From Prinia subflava (Eukaryota; Chordata; Aves; Passeriformes; Cisticolidae): 64,000 nucleotides of DNA. Within the stretch, counting starts at the first letter, position 1, and each line of letters opens with the position of its first letter. The notes beneath the pieces were generated by a model. It made no database searches, was not told the DNA's origin, and saw nothing but the letters and a program-made list of their open reading frames with translations. Positions 38,680 to 52,300 of the stretch are shown one piece after another. Location: assembly GCF_021018805.1 (NCBI RefSeq), contig NW_026961103.1, forward strand, positions 1 through 64,000, in the 5' to 3' direction. The translations under genes were made by a program, and so were the position numbers.

Positions 38680-38715
38680 GGACACAGTGTGGCACTACAA
38701 CATGGATGTGTTTTC
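38680..38715. other. Junction between satellites B and C
   Basis: The last B unit reads GTGGACACAGTGTGGCACTA and is followed by CAACATGGATGTGTTTTCC of C. C units read GTTGACACTTTGCACATGG at this point, so a short GACAC...TG..CA similarity surrounds the breakpoint. No unique sequence intervenes. Confidence 0.7.
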
Positions 38716-41700
38716 CTTGTCACCACACCAAGAAGAAAGGTGATTACTTCCTATTTGGCTTGATTTCCATGAAAGAGCCATGGAACAGAAAACTTTCCTT
38801 TGACACTCTACCGCTTGATGTTTCTCATGTCTATAGAGCAGAACCAAAGCTGGTATTGCCTAGATGACTAAGTCTCCATGAAAGTGCTCTGGAACATCAA
38901 GCTTTGCTTTTCAGCTTGAACACTGAAGTCTGCATTTGGTTTCAATGTGTTACTTTCTGGAGTTGATCAAATCACAGTTCTTGTCTGTTTGTTTGTGTTC
39001 CCAGGAAAGAGAGAAGCTGCTGCAGACAGATTTTTGCCTTAGCCACTACTGGCTTCTACACTGCACCGGTTGGTGTCTTTCATGTCCTTAGAAGAAGAAC
39101 CAAAGCTGTTACAGCCTAATTTGCTTCATTTCCATGAAAGAGCTCTGTAACATAAAGCTTTGCTTTTCCCAGTGAACAGTGATCTCTGCTTTTGGTTTCT
39201 ATGTCGTGCTTTCTGGAGTTGATCAAAACACAATTCTTGTCTGTTTGGTTGTGTTCCCAGGAAGCAGAGAAGCTGCTGCACACACTTACTTGCCTTTTGC
39301 AGTACCGGTTGACACTTTGCACATGGATGTGTTTTCCTTGTCACCACACCAAGAAGAAAGGTGATTACTTCCTATTTGGCTTGATTTCCATGAAAGAGCC
39401 ATGGAACAGAAAACTTTCCTTTGACACTCTACCGCTTGATGTTTCTCATGTCTATAGAGCAGAACCAAAGCTGGTATTGCCTAGATGACTAAGTCTCCAT
39501 GAAAGTGCTCTGGAACATCAAGCTTTGCTTTTCAGCTTGAACACTGAAGTCTGCATTTGGTTTCAATGTGTTACTTTCTGGAGTTGATCAAATCACAGTT
39601 CTTGTCTGTTTGTTTGTGTTCCCAGGAAAGAGAGAAGCTGCTGCAGACAGATTTTTGCCTTAGCCACTACTGGCTTCTACACTGCACCGGTTGGTGTCTT
39701 TCATGTCCTTAGAAGAAGAACCAAAGCTGTTACTGCCTAATTTGCTTCATTTCCATGAAAGAGCTCTGTAACACAAAGCTTGGCTTTTCCGAGTGAACAG
39801 TGATCTCTGCTTTTGGTTTCTATGTCGTGCTTTCTGGAGTTGATCAAAACACAATTCTTGTCTGTTTGGTTGTGTTCCCAGGAAGCAGAGAAGCTGCTGC
39901 ACACACTTACTTGCCTTTTGCAGTACCGGTTGACACTTTGCACATGGATGTGTTTTCCTTGTCACCACACCAAGAAGAAAGGTGATTACTTCCTATTTGG
40001 CTTGATTTCCATGAAAGAGCCATGGAACAGAAAACTTTCCTTTGACACTCTACCGCTTGATGTTTCTCATGTCTATAGAGCAGAACCAAAGCTGGTATTG
40101 CCTAGATGACTAAGTCTCCATGAAAGTGCTCTGGAACATCAAGCTTTGCTTTTCAGCTTGAACACTGAAGTCTGCATTTGGTTTCAATGTGTTACTTTCT
40201 GGAGTTGATCAAATCACAGTTCTTGTCTGTTTGTTTGTGTTCCCAGGAAAGAGAGAAGCTGCTGCAGACAGATTTTTGCCTTAACCACTACTGGCTTATA
40301 CACTGCACCGGTTGGTGTCTTTCATGTCCTTAGAAGAAGAACCAAAGCTGTTACTGCCTAATTTGCTTCATTTCCATGAAAGAGCTCTGTAACACAAAGC
40401 TTGGCTTTTCCGAGTGAACAGTGATCTCTGCTTTTGGTTTCTATGTCGTGCTTTCTGGAGTTGATCAAAACACAATTCTTGTCTGTTTGGTTGTGTTCCC
40501 AGGAAGCAGAGAAGCTGCTGCAGACACTTACTTGCCTTTTGCAGTACCGGTTGACACTTTGCACATGGATGTGTTTTCCTTGTCACCACACCAAGAAGAA
40601 AGGTGATTACTTCCTATTTGGCTTGATTTCCATGAAAGAGCCATGGAACAGAAAACTTTCCTTTGACACTCTACCGCTTGATGTTTCTCATGTCTATAGA
40701 GCAGAACCAAAGCTGGTATTGCCTAGATGACTAAGTCTCCATGAAAGTGCTCTGGAACATCAAGCTTTGCTTTTCAGCTTGAACACTGAAGTCTGCATTT
40801 GGTTTCAATGTGTTACTTTCTGGAGTTGATCAAATCACAGTTCTTGTCTGTTTGTTTGTGTTCCCAGGAAAGAGAGAAGCTGCTGCAGACAGGTTTTTGC
40901 CTTAGCCACTACTGGCTTATACACTGCACTGGTTGGTGTCTTTCATGTCCTTAGAAGAAGAACCAAAGCTGTTACTGCCTAATTTGCTGAATTTCCATGA
41001 AAGAGCTCTGTAACACAAAGCTTGGCTTTTCCGAGCGAACAGTGATCTCTGCTTCTGGTTTCTATGTCGTGCTTTCTGGAGTTGATCAAAACACAATTCT
41101 TGTCTGTTTGGTTGTGTTCCCAGGAAGCAGAGAAGCTGCTGCACACACTTACTTGCCTTTTGCAGTACCGGTTGACACTTTGCACATGGATGTGTTTTCC
41201 TTGTCACCACACCAAGAAGAAAGGTGATTACTTCCTATTTGGCTTGATTTCCATGAAAGAGCCATGGAACAGAAAACTTTCCTTTGACACTCTACCGCTT
41301 GATGTTTCTCATGTCTATAGAGCAGAACCAAAGCTGGTATTGCCTAGATGACTAAGTCTCCATGAAAGTGCTCTGGAACATCAAGCTTTGCTTTTCAGCT
41401 TGAACACTGAAGTCTGCATTTGGTTTCAATGTGTTACTTTCTGGAGTTGATCAAATCACAGTTCTTGTCTGTTTGTTTGTGTTCCCAGGAAAGAGAGAAG
41501 CTGCTGCAGACAGATTTTTGCCTTAGCCACTACTGCTTCTACACTGCACCGGTTGGTGTCTTTCATGTCCTTAGAAGAAGAACCAAAGCTGTCACTGCCT
41601 AATTTGGCTTCATTTCCATGAAAGAGCTCTGTAACACAAGCTTGGCTTTTCCGAGTGAACAGTGATCTCTGCTTTTGGTTTCTATGTCGTGCTTTCTGGA

Positions 41701-42879
41701 GTTGATCAAAACACAATTCTTGTCTGTTTGGTTGTGTTCCCAGGAAGCAGAGAAGCTGCTGCACACACTTACTTGCCTTTTGCAGTACCGGTTGACACTT
41801 TGCACATGGATGTGTTTTCCTTGTCACCACACCAAGAAGAAAGGTGATTACTTCCTATTTGGCTTGATTTCCATGAAAGAGCCATGGAACAGAAAACTTT
41901 CCTTTGACACTCTACCGCTTGATGTTTCTCATGTCTATAGAGCAGAACCAAAGCTGGTATTGCCTAGATGACTAAGTCTCCATGAAAGTGCTCTGGAACA
42001 TCAAGTTTTGCTTTTCAGCTTGAACACTGAAGTCTGCATTTGGTTTCAATGTGTTACTTTCTGGAGTTGATCAAATCACAGTTCTTGTCTGTTTGTTTGT
42101 GTTCCCAGGAAAGAGAGAAGCAGCTGCAGACAGGTTTTTGCCTTAGCCACTACTGGCTTATACACTGCACTGGTTGGTGTCTTTCATGTCCTTAGAAGAA
42201 GAACCAAAGCTGTTACTGCCAATTTGCTGAATTTCCATGAAAGAGCTCTGTAACACAAAGCTTGGCTTTTCCGAGTGAACAGTGATCTCTGCTTTTGGTT
42301 TCTATGTCGTGCTTTCTGGAGTTGATCAAAACACAATTCTTGTCTGTTTGGTTGTGTTCCCAGGAAGCAGAGAAGCTGCTGCAGACACTTACTTGCCTTT
42401 TGCAGTACCGGTTGACACTTTGCACATGGATGTGTTTTCCTTGTCACCACACCAAGAAGAAAGGTGATTACTTCCTATTTGGCTTGATTTCCATGAAAGA
42501 GCCATGGAACAGAAAACTTTCCTTTGACACTCTACCGCTTGATGTTTCTCATGTCTATAGAGCAGAACCAAAGCTGGTATTGCCTAGATGACTAAGTCTC
42601 CATGAAAGTGCTCTGGAACATCAAGCTTTGCTTTTCAGCTTGAACACTGAAGTCTGCATTTGGTTTCAATGTGTTACTTTCTGGAGTTGATCAAATCACA
42701 GTTCTTGTCTGTTTGTTTGTGTTCCCAGGAAAGAGAGAAGCTGCTGCAGACAGATTTTTGCCTTATCCACTACTGGCTTCTACACTGCACCGGTTGGTGT
42801 CTTTCATGTCCTTAGAAGAAGAACCAAAGCTGTCACTGCCTAATTTGCTTCATTTCCATGAAAGAGCTCTGTAACACAA
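38699..42879. repeat. Satellite C: 621-bp tandem array
   Basis: About 6.7 copies of a 621-bp unit. The word CACATGGATGTGTTTTCC recurs near 39318, 39939, 40560, 41181, 41801 and 42421, giving spacings of 621, 621, 621, 620 and 620 bp. Copies are nearly identical, so the array was recently homogenised. Each unit appears to be built from about three diverged 207-bp subunits, each with a TTTCCATGAAAGAGC-like core followed by GAGAAGCTGCTGCA. The open frames repeated in every copy (60-124 codons, both strands) are explained by 621 being a multiple of three. Confidence 0.95.
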
Positions 42880-42890
42880 ATGTGTTAGGA
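42865..42890. other. Junction between satellites C and D
   Basis: The C subunit word GAAAGAGCTCTGTAACACAAA leads straight into the D words TGTGTTAGGACCTAAATTGC. C and D share GCTTGATTTCCATG-like words, so the switch could have arisen by unequal exchange between related repeats. Confidence 0.75.
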
Positions 42891-44599
42891 CCTAAATTGC
42901 TTGATTTCCATGGAAGAGCTATGTAGAACACTATGCTTTGCTGTTGCTGTGTTGGTTTTCTCAAGACACAAGCCCTGTTGGTTGTCTGTGTTTTCAGCAA
43001 GTAGAGAAGCTGCTGCAAACAGTTTCTTGCCGCTTTTCCACTACTGACGTATATTTTGTACCAGTTGGTGTATTCCTCGTCTGCAGAGCAAGAGCAAAGG
43101 TTTTAGATCTAAATTGCTTGTTTTCCATGGAAGAGCTATTAAGAACACTATGCTTTGCTGTTGCTGTGTTGGTTTTCTCAAGACACAAGCCCTGTTTGTT
43201 CTCTGTGTTTTCAGCAAGCAGAGAAGCTGCTGCAGACACTTTCTTGCCCCTTTTCCACAAGTGAAGTATATTTTGTGCCAGTTGGTGTGTTCCTCCTCTG
43301 CAGAGCAAGAGCAAAGGTTTTAGGATCTAAATTGCTTGTTTTCCATGGAAGAGCTCTGTAGAAACACTATGCTTTGCTGTTGCTGTGTTGGTTTTCTCAA
43401 GACACAAGTCCTGTTGGTTGTCTGTGTTTGCAGCAAGCAGAGAAGCTGCTGCAGACACTTTCTTGCCCCTTTTCCACAAGTGAGTATATTTTGTACCAGT
43501 TGGTGTATTCCTCGTCTGCAGAGCAAGAGCAAAGGTGTTAGGACCTAAACAGCTTAATTTCCATGGAAGAGCTCTGTAGAATACTATGGTTTTCGGTTGC
43601 TTGTGTTTGTTTTCTCAAGACACAAGCCCTGTTTGTACCCTGTGTTTGCAGCAAGCAGAGAAGCTGCTGCAGACATTTTCTTGCCCCTTTTCCACAAGTG
43701 AAGTATATTTTGACCAGTTGGTGTATTCCTCGTCTGCAGAGCAAGATCAAAGGTGTTAGGACTTAAATTGCTTGATTTCATTGGAAGAGCTATTAAGAAC
43801 ACTATCTTTGCTGTTGCTGTGTTGGTTTTCTAAAGACACAAGCCCTGTTTGTTCCCTGTGTTTTCAGCAAGCAGAGAAGCTGCTGCAGACACTTTCTTGC
43901 CCCTTTTCCACAAGTGAAGTATATTTTGTACCAGTTGGTGTGTTCCTCGTCTGCAGAGCAAGAGCAAGGTTTTAGGATCTAAATTGCTTGTTTTTCATGA
44001 AGAGCTATGTAGAACACTATGCTTTGCTGTTGCTGTGTTGGTTTTCTCAAGACACAAGTCCTGTTGGTTGTCTGAGTTTTCAGCAAGCAGAGAAGCTGCT
44101 GCAGACACTTTCTTGCCCCTTTTCCACAAGTGAAGTATATTTTGTACCAGTTGGTGTATTCCTCGTCTGCAGAGCAAGTGCAAAGGTTTTAGGATCTAAA
44201 TTGCTTGTTTTCCATGAAGAGCTCTGTAGAACACTATGCTTTGCTGTTGCTGTGTTGGTTTTCTAAAGACACAAGCCCTGTTTGTTCCCTGTGTTTTCAG
44301 CAAGCAGAGAAGCTGCTGCAGACACTTTCTTGCCCCTTTTCCACAAGTGAAGTATATTTTGTGCCAGTTGGTGTGTTCCTCCTCTGCAGAGCAAGAGCAA
44401 AGGTTTTAGGATCTAAATTGCTTGTTTTCCATGGAAGAGCTATGTAGAACACTATGCTTTGCTGTTGCTGTGTTGGTTTTCTCAAGACACAAGTCCTGTT
44501 GGTTGTCTGTGTTTGCAGCAAGCAGAGAAGCTGCTGCAGACACTTTCTTGCCCCTTTTCACAAGTGAAGTATATTTTTGTACCAGTTGTGTATTCCTCG

Positions 44600-47500
44600 T
44601 CTGCAGAGCAAGAGCAAAGGTTTTAGGATCTTAATTGCTTGTTTTCCATGGAAGAGCTATGTAGAACACTATGCTTTGCTGTTGCTGTGTTGGTTTTCTC
44701 AGACACAAGTCCTGTTGGTTGTCTGTGTTTGCAGCAAGCAGAGAAGCTGCTCGCAGACACTTTCTTGCTCCTTTTCCACTAGTGAAGTATATTTTTGTAC
44801 CAGTTGTGTATTCCTCGTCTGCAGAGCAAGAGCAATATGTTAGGACCTAAATTACTTGATTTCCATGGAAGAGCTCTGTAGAACACTATGCTTTGCTGTG
44901 CTGTGTCGGTTTTCTCAAGACACAAGCCCTGTTGGTTGTCTGTGTTTGCAGCAAGCGGAGAAGCTCTGAAGGGACACGTACCTGCTTTCTCCACTACTGA
45001 CGTATATTTTGTACCAGTTGGTGTGTTCCTCGTCTGCAGAGCAAGAAGAAAAGCCGTTGCGGCCTAAATTGCTTGATTTCCATGGAAGAGCTATGTAGAA
45101 CACTATGCCTTGCTGTTAAAGTATTGGTTTCTCAAGACACAGGTCCTGTAGTTCTCTGTGTTTTCAGCGAGCAGAGAAGCTCTTGAAGACACGTACCTGC
45201 TTTCTCCACTACTGACATATATTTTCCCCCAGTTGGTGTGTTCCTCGTCTGCAAAGCAAGGGCAAAGGTGTTAGGACATATATTGCTTGATTTCCATAGA
45301 AGAGCTATGTAGAACACTATGCTTTGCTGTTGCTGTGTTGTTTTTCTCAAGACACAAGCCTTGTTGGTTCTCTGTACTCGCAGCGAGCAGAAACGCTGCT
45401 GCAGACCCTTTCCTGCTTCTCCACTAGTGCCTTACATGTTGTACCAGTTTGTGTATCCTCGTCTGCAGAGCAAGATCAAAGGTTTTAGGACTTAAATTGC
45501 TTGATTTCATGGAAGAGCTATTAAGAACACTATGCTTTGCTGTTGCTGTGTTGGTTTTCTCAAGACACAAGTCCTGTTGGTTGTCTGTGTTTGCAGCAAG
45601 CAGAGAAGCTGCTGCAGACACTTTCTTGCCCTTTCCACAAGTGAAGTATATTTTGTACCAGTTGGTGTATTCCTCGTCTGCAGAGCAAGAGCAAATATGT
45701 TAGGACCTAATTGCTTGATTTCCATGGAAGAGCTATAAAAAACACTATGCTTTGCTGTTGCTGTGTCGGTTTTCTCAAGAAAGAAATCCTGTTTGTTCTC
45801 TGTACTTGCAGCGAGCAGAGAACCTCTTGAAGACACGTACCTGCTTTCTCCCACTACTGACGTATATTTTGTACCAGTTGGTGTATTCCTCGTCTGGAGA
45901 GCAGGAGCAAAGGTTTTAGGACCTAAATTGCTTGATTTCCTTGGAAGAGATATGTAGAACACTGTGCTTTGCTGTTACTGTGTTGGTTTTCTCAAGACAC
46001 AAGTCCTGGTTGGTTGTCTGTGTTTGCAGCAAGCAGAGAAGCTGCTGCAGACACTTTCTTGCCCCTTTTCCACAAGTGAAGTATATTTTGTACCAGTTGG
46101 TGTATTCCTCGTCTGCAGAGCAAGAGCAAATATGTTAGGACCTAAATTGCTTGTTTTCCATGGAAGAGCTCTGTAGAACACTATGCTTTGCTGTTGCTGT
46201 GTCGGTTTTCTCAAGAAACAAACCCTGTTTGTTCTCTGTACTTGCAGCGAGCAGAGAAGCTCTTGAAGACCACGTACCTGCTTTCTCCACTACTGACGTA
46301 TATTTTGTACCAGTTGGTGTATTCCTCGTCTAGAGAGCAGGAGCAAAGGTTTTAGACCTAAATTGCTTGATTTCCTTGGAAGAGATATGTAGAACACTGT
46401 GCTTTGCTGTTACTGTGTTGGTTTTCTCAAGACACAAGTCCTGTTGGTTGTCTGTGTTTGCAGCAAGCAGAGAAGCTGCTGCAGACAGTTTCTTGCCCCT
46501 TTTCCACAAGTGAAGTATATTTTGTACCAGTTGGTGTATTCCTCGTCTGCAGAGCAAGAGCAAAGGTGTTAGGACCTAAACTGCTTAATTTCCATGGAAG
46601 AGCTATTAAGAACACTATGCTTTGCTGTTGCTGTGTTGGTTTTCTCAAGACACAAGCCCTGTTTGTTCTCTGTGTTTTCAGCAAGGCAGAGAAGCTGCTG
46701 CAGACACTTTCTTGCCCCTTTTTCCACTAGTGAAGTATATTTTGTGCCAGTTGGTGTGTTCCTCCTCTGCAGAGCAAGAGCAAAGGTTTTAGGATCTAAA
46801 TTGCTTGTTTTCCATGGAAGAGCTATGTAGAACACTATGCTTTGCTGTTGCTGTGTTGGTTTTCTCAAGACACAAGTCCTGTTGGTTGTCTGTGTTTGCA
46901 GCAAGCAGAGAAGCTTGCTGCAGACACTTTCTTGCCCCTTTTCCACAAGTGAAGTATATTTTGTGCCAGTTGGTGTGTTCCTCCTCTGCAGAGCAAGAGC
47001 AAAGGTTTTAGGATCTAAATTACTTGTTTTCCATGGAAGAGCTATGTAGAACACTATGCTTTGCTGTTGCTGTGTTGGTTTTCTCAAGACACAAGTCCTG
47101 TTGGTTGTCTGTGTTTGCAGCAAGCAGAGAAGCTGCTGCAGACACTTTCTTGCTCTTGCCCCTTTTCACAAGTGAAGTATATTTTGTACCAGTTGGTGTA
47201 TTCCTCGTCTGCAGAGCAAGAGCAAAGGTGTTAGGACGTAAATTGCTTGTTTTCCATTAAAGAGCTATGTAGAACACTATGCTTTGCTGTTGCTGTGTCG
47301 GTTTTCTCAAGACACAAGCCCTGTTGGTTGTCTGTGTTTGCAGCAAGCGGAGAAGCTCTGGAAGACACGTACCTGCTTTCTCCACTACTGACGTATATTT
47401 TGTACCAGTTGGTGTGTTCCTCGTCTGCAGAGCAAGAAGAAAAGCCGTTGCGGCCCAAAATTGCTTGATTTCCATGGAAGAGCTATGTAGAACACTATGC

Positions 47501-49380
47501 CTTGCTGTTAAAGTATTGGTTTTCTCAAGACACAGGTCCTGTAGTTCTCTGTGTTTCAGCGAGCAGAGAAGCTCTTGAAGACACGTACCTGCTTTCTCCA
47601 CTACTGACATATATTTTCCCCCAGTTGGTGTGTTCCTCGTCTGCAAAGCAAGAGCAAAGGTGTTAGGACATATATTGCTTGATTTCCATAGAAGAGCTAT
47701 GTAGAACACTATGCTTTGCTGTTGCTGTGTTGTTTTTCTCAAGACACAAGCCTTGTTGGTTCTCTGTACTCGCAGCGAGCAGAAACGCTGCTGCAGACCC
47801 TTTCCTGCTTTCTCCACTAGTGCCTTACATGTTGTACCAGTTTGTGTATTCCTCGTCTGCAGAGCAAGATCAAAGGTTTTAGGACTTAAATTGCTTGATT
47901 TCATTGGAAGAGCTATTAAGAACACTATGCTTTGCTGTTGCTGTGTTGGTTTTCTCAAGACACAAGTCCTGTTGGTTGTCTGTGTTTGCAGCAAGCAGAG
48001 AAGCTGCTGCAGACACTTTCTTGCCCCTTTTCCACAAGTGAAGTATATTTTGTACCAGTTGGTGTATTCCTCGTCTGCAGAGCAAGAGCAAATATGTTAG
48101 GACCTAAATTGCTTGATTTCCATGGAAGAGCTATGTAGAACACTATCTTTGCTGTTGCTGTGTTGGTTTTCTAAAGACACAAGCCCTGTTTGTTCCCTGT
48201 GTTTTCATCAAGCAGAGAAGCTGCTGCAGACACTTTCTTGCCCCTTTTCCACTAGTGAAGTATATTTTGTACCAGTTGGTGTGTTCCTCGTCTGCAGAGC
48301 AAGAGCAAAGGTTTTAGGATCTAAATTACTTGTTTTCCATGGAAGAGCTCTGTAGAACACTATGCTTTGCTGTTGCTGTGTTGGTTTTCTCAAGACACAA
48401 GTCCTGTTGGTTGTCTGTGTTTGCAGCAAGCAGAGAAGCTGCTGCAGACACTTTCTTGCCCCTTTTCCACAAGTGAAGTATATTTTGTACCAGTTGGTGT
48501 ATTCCTCGTCTGCAGAGCAAGAGCAAATATGTTAGGACCTAAATTGCTTGATTTCCATGGAAGAGCTCTGTAGAACACTATGCTTTGCTGTTGCTGTGTT
48601 GGTTTTCTCAAGAAACAAACCCTGTTTGTTCTCTGTACTTGCAGCGAGCAGAGAAGCTCTTGAAGACACGTACCTGCTTTCTCCACTACTGACGTATATT
48701 TTGTACCAGTTGGTGTATTCCTCGTCTAGAGAGCAGGAGCAAAGGTTTTAGGACCTAAATTGCTTGATTTCCTTGGAAGAGATATGTAGAACACTGTGCT
48801 TTGCTGTTACTGTGTTGGTTTTCTCAAGACACAAGTTCTGTTGGTTGTCTGTGTTTGCAGCAAGCAGAGAAGCTGCTGCAGACACTTTCTTGCCCCTTTT
48901 CTACAAGTGAAGTATATTTTGTACCAGTTGGTGTGTTCCTCATCTGCAGAGCAAGATCAAAGGGTTTAGGACTTAAATTGCTTGTTTTCCATGGAAGAGC
49001 TATGTAGAACACTATGCTTTGCTGTTGCTGTGTTGGTTCTCTAAAGACACAAGCCCTGTTTGTTCCCTGTGTTTTCAGCAAGCAGAGAAGCTCTTGAAGA
49101 CACGTACCTGCTTTCTCCACTACTGACGTATATTTTGTACCAGTTGGTGTGTTCCTCGTCTGCAAAGCAAGAGCAAATATGTTAGGACCTAAATTGCTTG
49201 ATTTCCATGGAAGAGCTCTGTAGAACACTATGCTTTGCTGTTGCTGTGTCGGTTTTCTCAAGAAACAAACCCTGTTTGTTCTCTGTACTTGCAGCGAGCA
49301 AAGAAGCTCTTGAAGACACGTACCTGCTTTCTCCACTACTGACGTATATTTTGTACCAGTTGGTGTATTCCTCGTCTGCA
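44600..49380. repeat. Satellite D higher-order repeat (~2.39 kb period)
   Basis: Rare variants recur about 2390 bp apart, or 11 monomers: GCAAGAAGAAAAGCCGTTGC near 45041 and 47432, CCTTACATGTTGTACC near 45430 and 47822, and in a second series the pairs 48367/50757, 48548/50938 and 48801/51191. Boundaries are approximate because individual monomers have gained or lost a few bases. Confidence 0.7.
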
Positions 49381-52300
49381 GAGCAAGAGCAAAGGTGTTA
49401 GGACCTAAACTGCTTAATTTCCTTGGAAGAGATATGTAGAACACTATGGTTTTCGGTTGCTGTGTTTGTTTTCTCAAGACACAAGCCCTTATTGTTCTCT
49501 GTGTTTTCAGCAAGCAGAGAAGCTGCTGCAGACACTTGTTTTGCTCCTTTTGCACAAGTGAAGTATATTTTGTACCAGTTGGTGTATTCCTCGTCTGCAG
49601 AGCAAGAGCAAAGGTTTTAGGATCTAAATTGCTTGTTTTCCATGGAAGAGCTATGTAGAACACTATGCTTTGCTGTTGCTGTGTTGGTTTTCTCAAGACA
49701 CAAGTCCTGTTGGTTGTCTGTGTTTGCAGCAAGCAGAGAAGCTGCTGCAGACACTTTCTTGCCCCTTTTCCACAAGTGAAGTATATTTTGTACCAGTTGG
49801 TGTATTCCTCGTCTGCAGAGCAAGAGCAAATATGTTAGGACCTAAATTGCTTGATTTCCATGGAAGAGCTCTGTAGAACACTATGCTTTGCTGTTGCTGT
49901 GTCGGTTTTCTCAAGAAACAAACCCTGTTTGTTCTCTGTACTTGCAGCGAGCAAAGAAGCTCTTGAAGACAAGTACCTGCTTTCTCCACTACTGACGTAT
50001 ATTTTGTACAGTTGGTGTATTCCTCGTCTGGAGAGCAGGAGCAAAGGTTTTAGGACCTAAATTGCTTGATTTCCTTGGAAGAGATATGTAGAACACTGTG
50101 CTTTGCTGTTACTGATTTGGTTTTCTCAAGACACAAGCCTTGTTGGTTGTCTGAGTTTCCAGCGAGCAGAAAAGCTGCTGCAGACACTTTTTTTGCTCCT
50201 TTTCCACTAGTGAAGAATATTTTGTACCAGTTGGTGTATTCCTCGTCTGCAGAGCAAGAGCAAAGGTTTTAGGATCTAAATTGCTTGTTTTCCATGGAAG
50301 AGCTATGTAGAACACTATGCTTTGCTGTTGCTGTGTTGGTTTTCTCAAGACACAAGTCCTGTTGGTTGTCTGTGTTTGCAGCAAGCAGAGAAGCTGCTGC
50401 AGACACTTTCTTGCCCCTTTTCCACAAGTGAAGTATATTTTGTACCAGTTGGTGTATTCCTCGTCTGCAGAGCAAGAGCAAATATGTTAGGACCTAAATT
50501 GCTTGATTTCCTTGGAAGAGCTATGTAGAACACTATCTTTGCTGTTGCTGTGTCGGTTTTCTCAAGAAACAAGCCCTGTTTGTTCCCTGTGTTTTCATCA
50601 AGCAGAGAAGCTGCTGCAGACACTTTCTTGCCCCTTTTGCACAAGTGAAGTATATTTTGTACCAGTTGGTGTGTTCCTCGTCTGCAGAGCAAGAGCAAAG
50701 GTTTTAGGATCTAAATTACTTGTTTTCCATGGAAGAGCTCTGTAGAACACTATGCTTTGCTGTTGCTGTGTTGGTTTTCTGAAGACACAAGTCCTGTTGG
50801 TTGTCTGTGTTTGCAGCAAGCAGAGAAGCTGCTGCAGACACTTTCTTGCCCCTTTTCCACAAGTGAAGTATATTTTGTACCAGTTGGTGTATTCCTCGTC
50901 TGCAGAGCAAGAGCAAAGATGTTAGGACCTAAATTGCTTGATTTCCATGGAAGAGCTCTGTAGAACACTATGCTTTGCTGTTGCTGTGTTGGTTTTCTCA
51001 AGAAACAAACCCTGTTTGTTCTCTGTACTTGCAGCGAGCAGAGAAGCTCTTGAAGACACGTACCTGCTTTCTCCACTACTGACGTATATTTTGTACCAGT
51101 TGGTGTATTCCTCGTCTAGAGAGCAGGAGCAAAGGTTTTAGGACCTAAATTGCTTGATTTCCTTGGAAGAGATATGTAGAACACTGTGCTTTGCTGTTAC
51201 TGTGTTGGTTTTCTCAAGACACAAGTTCTGTTGGTTGTCTGTGTTTGCAGCAAGCAGAGAAGCTGCTGCAGACACTTTCTTGCTCCTTTTCCACTAGTGA
51301 AATATATTTTGTACCAGTTGGTGTATTCCTCGTCTGCAGAGCAAGAGCAAAGGTTTTAGGATCTAAATTGCTTGTTTTCCATGGAAGAGCTATTAAGAAC
51401 ACTATGCTTTGCTGTTGCTGTGTTGGTTTTCTCAAGACACAAGTCCTGTTGGTTGTCTGTGTTTGCAGCAAGCAGAGAAGCTGCTGCAGACACTTTCTTG
51501 CCCCTTTTCTACAAGTGAAGTATATTTTGTACCAGTTGGTGTGTTCCTCATCTGCAGAGCAAGATCAAAGGGTTTAGGACTTAAATTGCTTGATTTCATT
51601 GGAAGAGCTATGTAGAACACTATGCTTTGCTGTTGCTGTGTTGGTTTTCTAAAGACACAAGCCCTGTTTGTTCCCTGTGTTTTCAGCAAGCAGAGAAGCT
51701 CTTGAAGACACGTACCTGCTTTCTCCAGTACTGACGTATATTTTGTACCAGTTGGTGTGTTCCTCGTCTGCAAAGCAAGAGCAAATGTGTTAGGACCTAA
51801 ATTGCTTGATTTCCATGGAAGAGCTCTGTAGAACACTATGCTTTGCTGTTGCTGTGTTGGTTTTCTCAAGACACAAGTCCTGTTGGTTGTCTGTGTTTGC
51901 AGCAAGCAGAGAAGCTGCTGCAGACCACTTTCTTGCCCCTTTTCTACAAGTGAAGTATATTTTGTACCAGTTGGTGTGTTCCTCATCTGCAGAGCAAGAT
52001 CAAAGGGTTTAGGACTTAAATTGCTTGATTTCATTGAAGAGCTATGTAGAACACTATGCTTTGCTGTTGCTGTGTTGGTTTTCTAAAGACACAAGCCCTG
52101 TTTGTTCCCTGTGTTTTCAGCAAGCAGAGAAGCTCTTGAAGACACGTACCTGCTTTCTCCAGTACTGACGTATATTTTGTACCAGTTGGTGTATTCCTCG
52201 TCTGCAGAGCAAGAGCAAATGTGTTAGGACCTAAATTGCTTGATTTCCATGGAAGAGATATGTAGAACACTATGCTTTGCTGTTGCTGTGTCGGTTTTCT

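Larger units (their letters stand above)
18197..38698. repeat. Satellite B: 57-bp array with CTCF-like motif
   Basis: About 360 head-to-tail units, consensus length 57 bp. The constant part is CTGTCTCAGTGCTGCCCCC, then TTGTGGACACAGTGCGG, then TACTGCAG (PstI). The variable linker is most often CTCTTCAAAATTC or CTATTTTTCTTTC, with others such as CTCTCCCTCATTC. The minus strand of each consensus unit reads TGCAGTACC, six spacer bases, then TGTCCACAAGGGGGCAGCA. From memory of the published motifs this resembles the two-part vertebrate CTCF site (upstream box plus 19-nt core); within the 14-nt core pattern only one position departs from consensus. All units face the same way. Because 57 is 19 codons, open frames of up to 445 codons arise by chance and are not treated as genes. 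Binding by CTCF is inference. Confidence 0.96.

Noticed and set aside
18197..38698. CRISPR-like array
   Set aside because: Units are contiguous 57-bp tandem repeats with no unique spacers, and the setting is a vertebrate genome with a retrovirus.
39116..42591. Sets of 60-124-codon frames repeated every 621 bp in satellite C
   Set aside because: They repeat identically because the DNA unit does; two or three frames per copy are open on both strands and none resembles a known protein.
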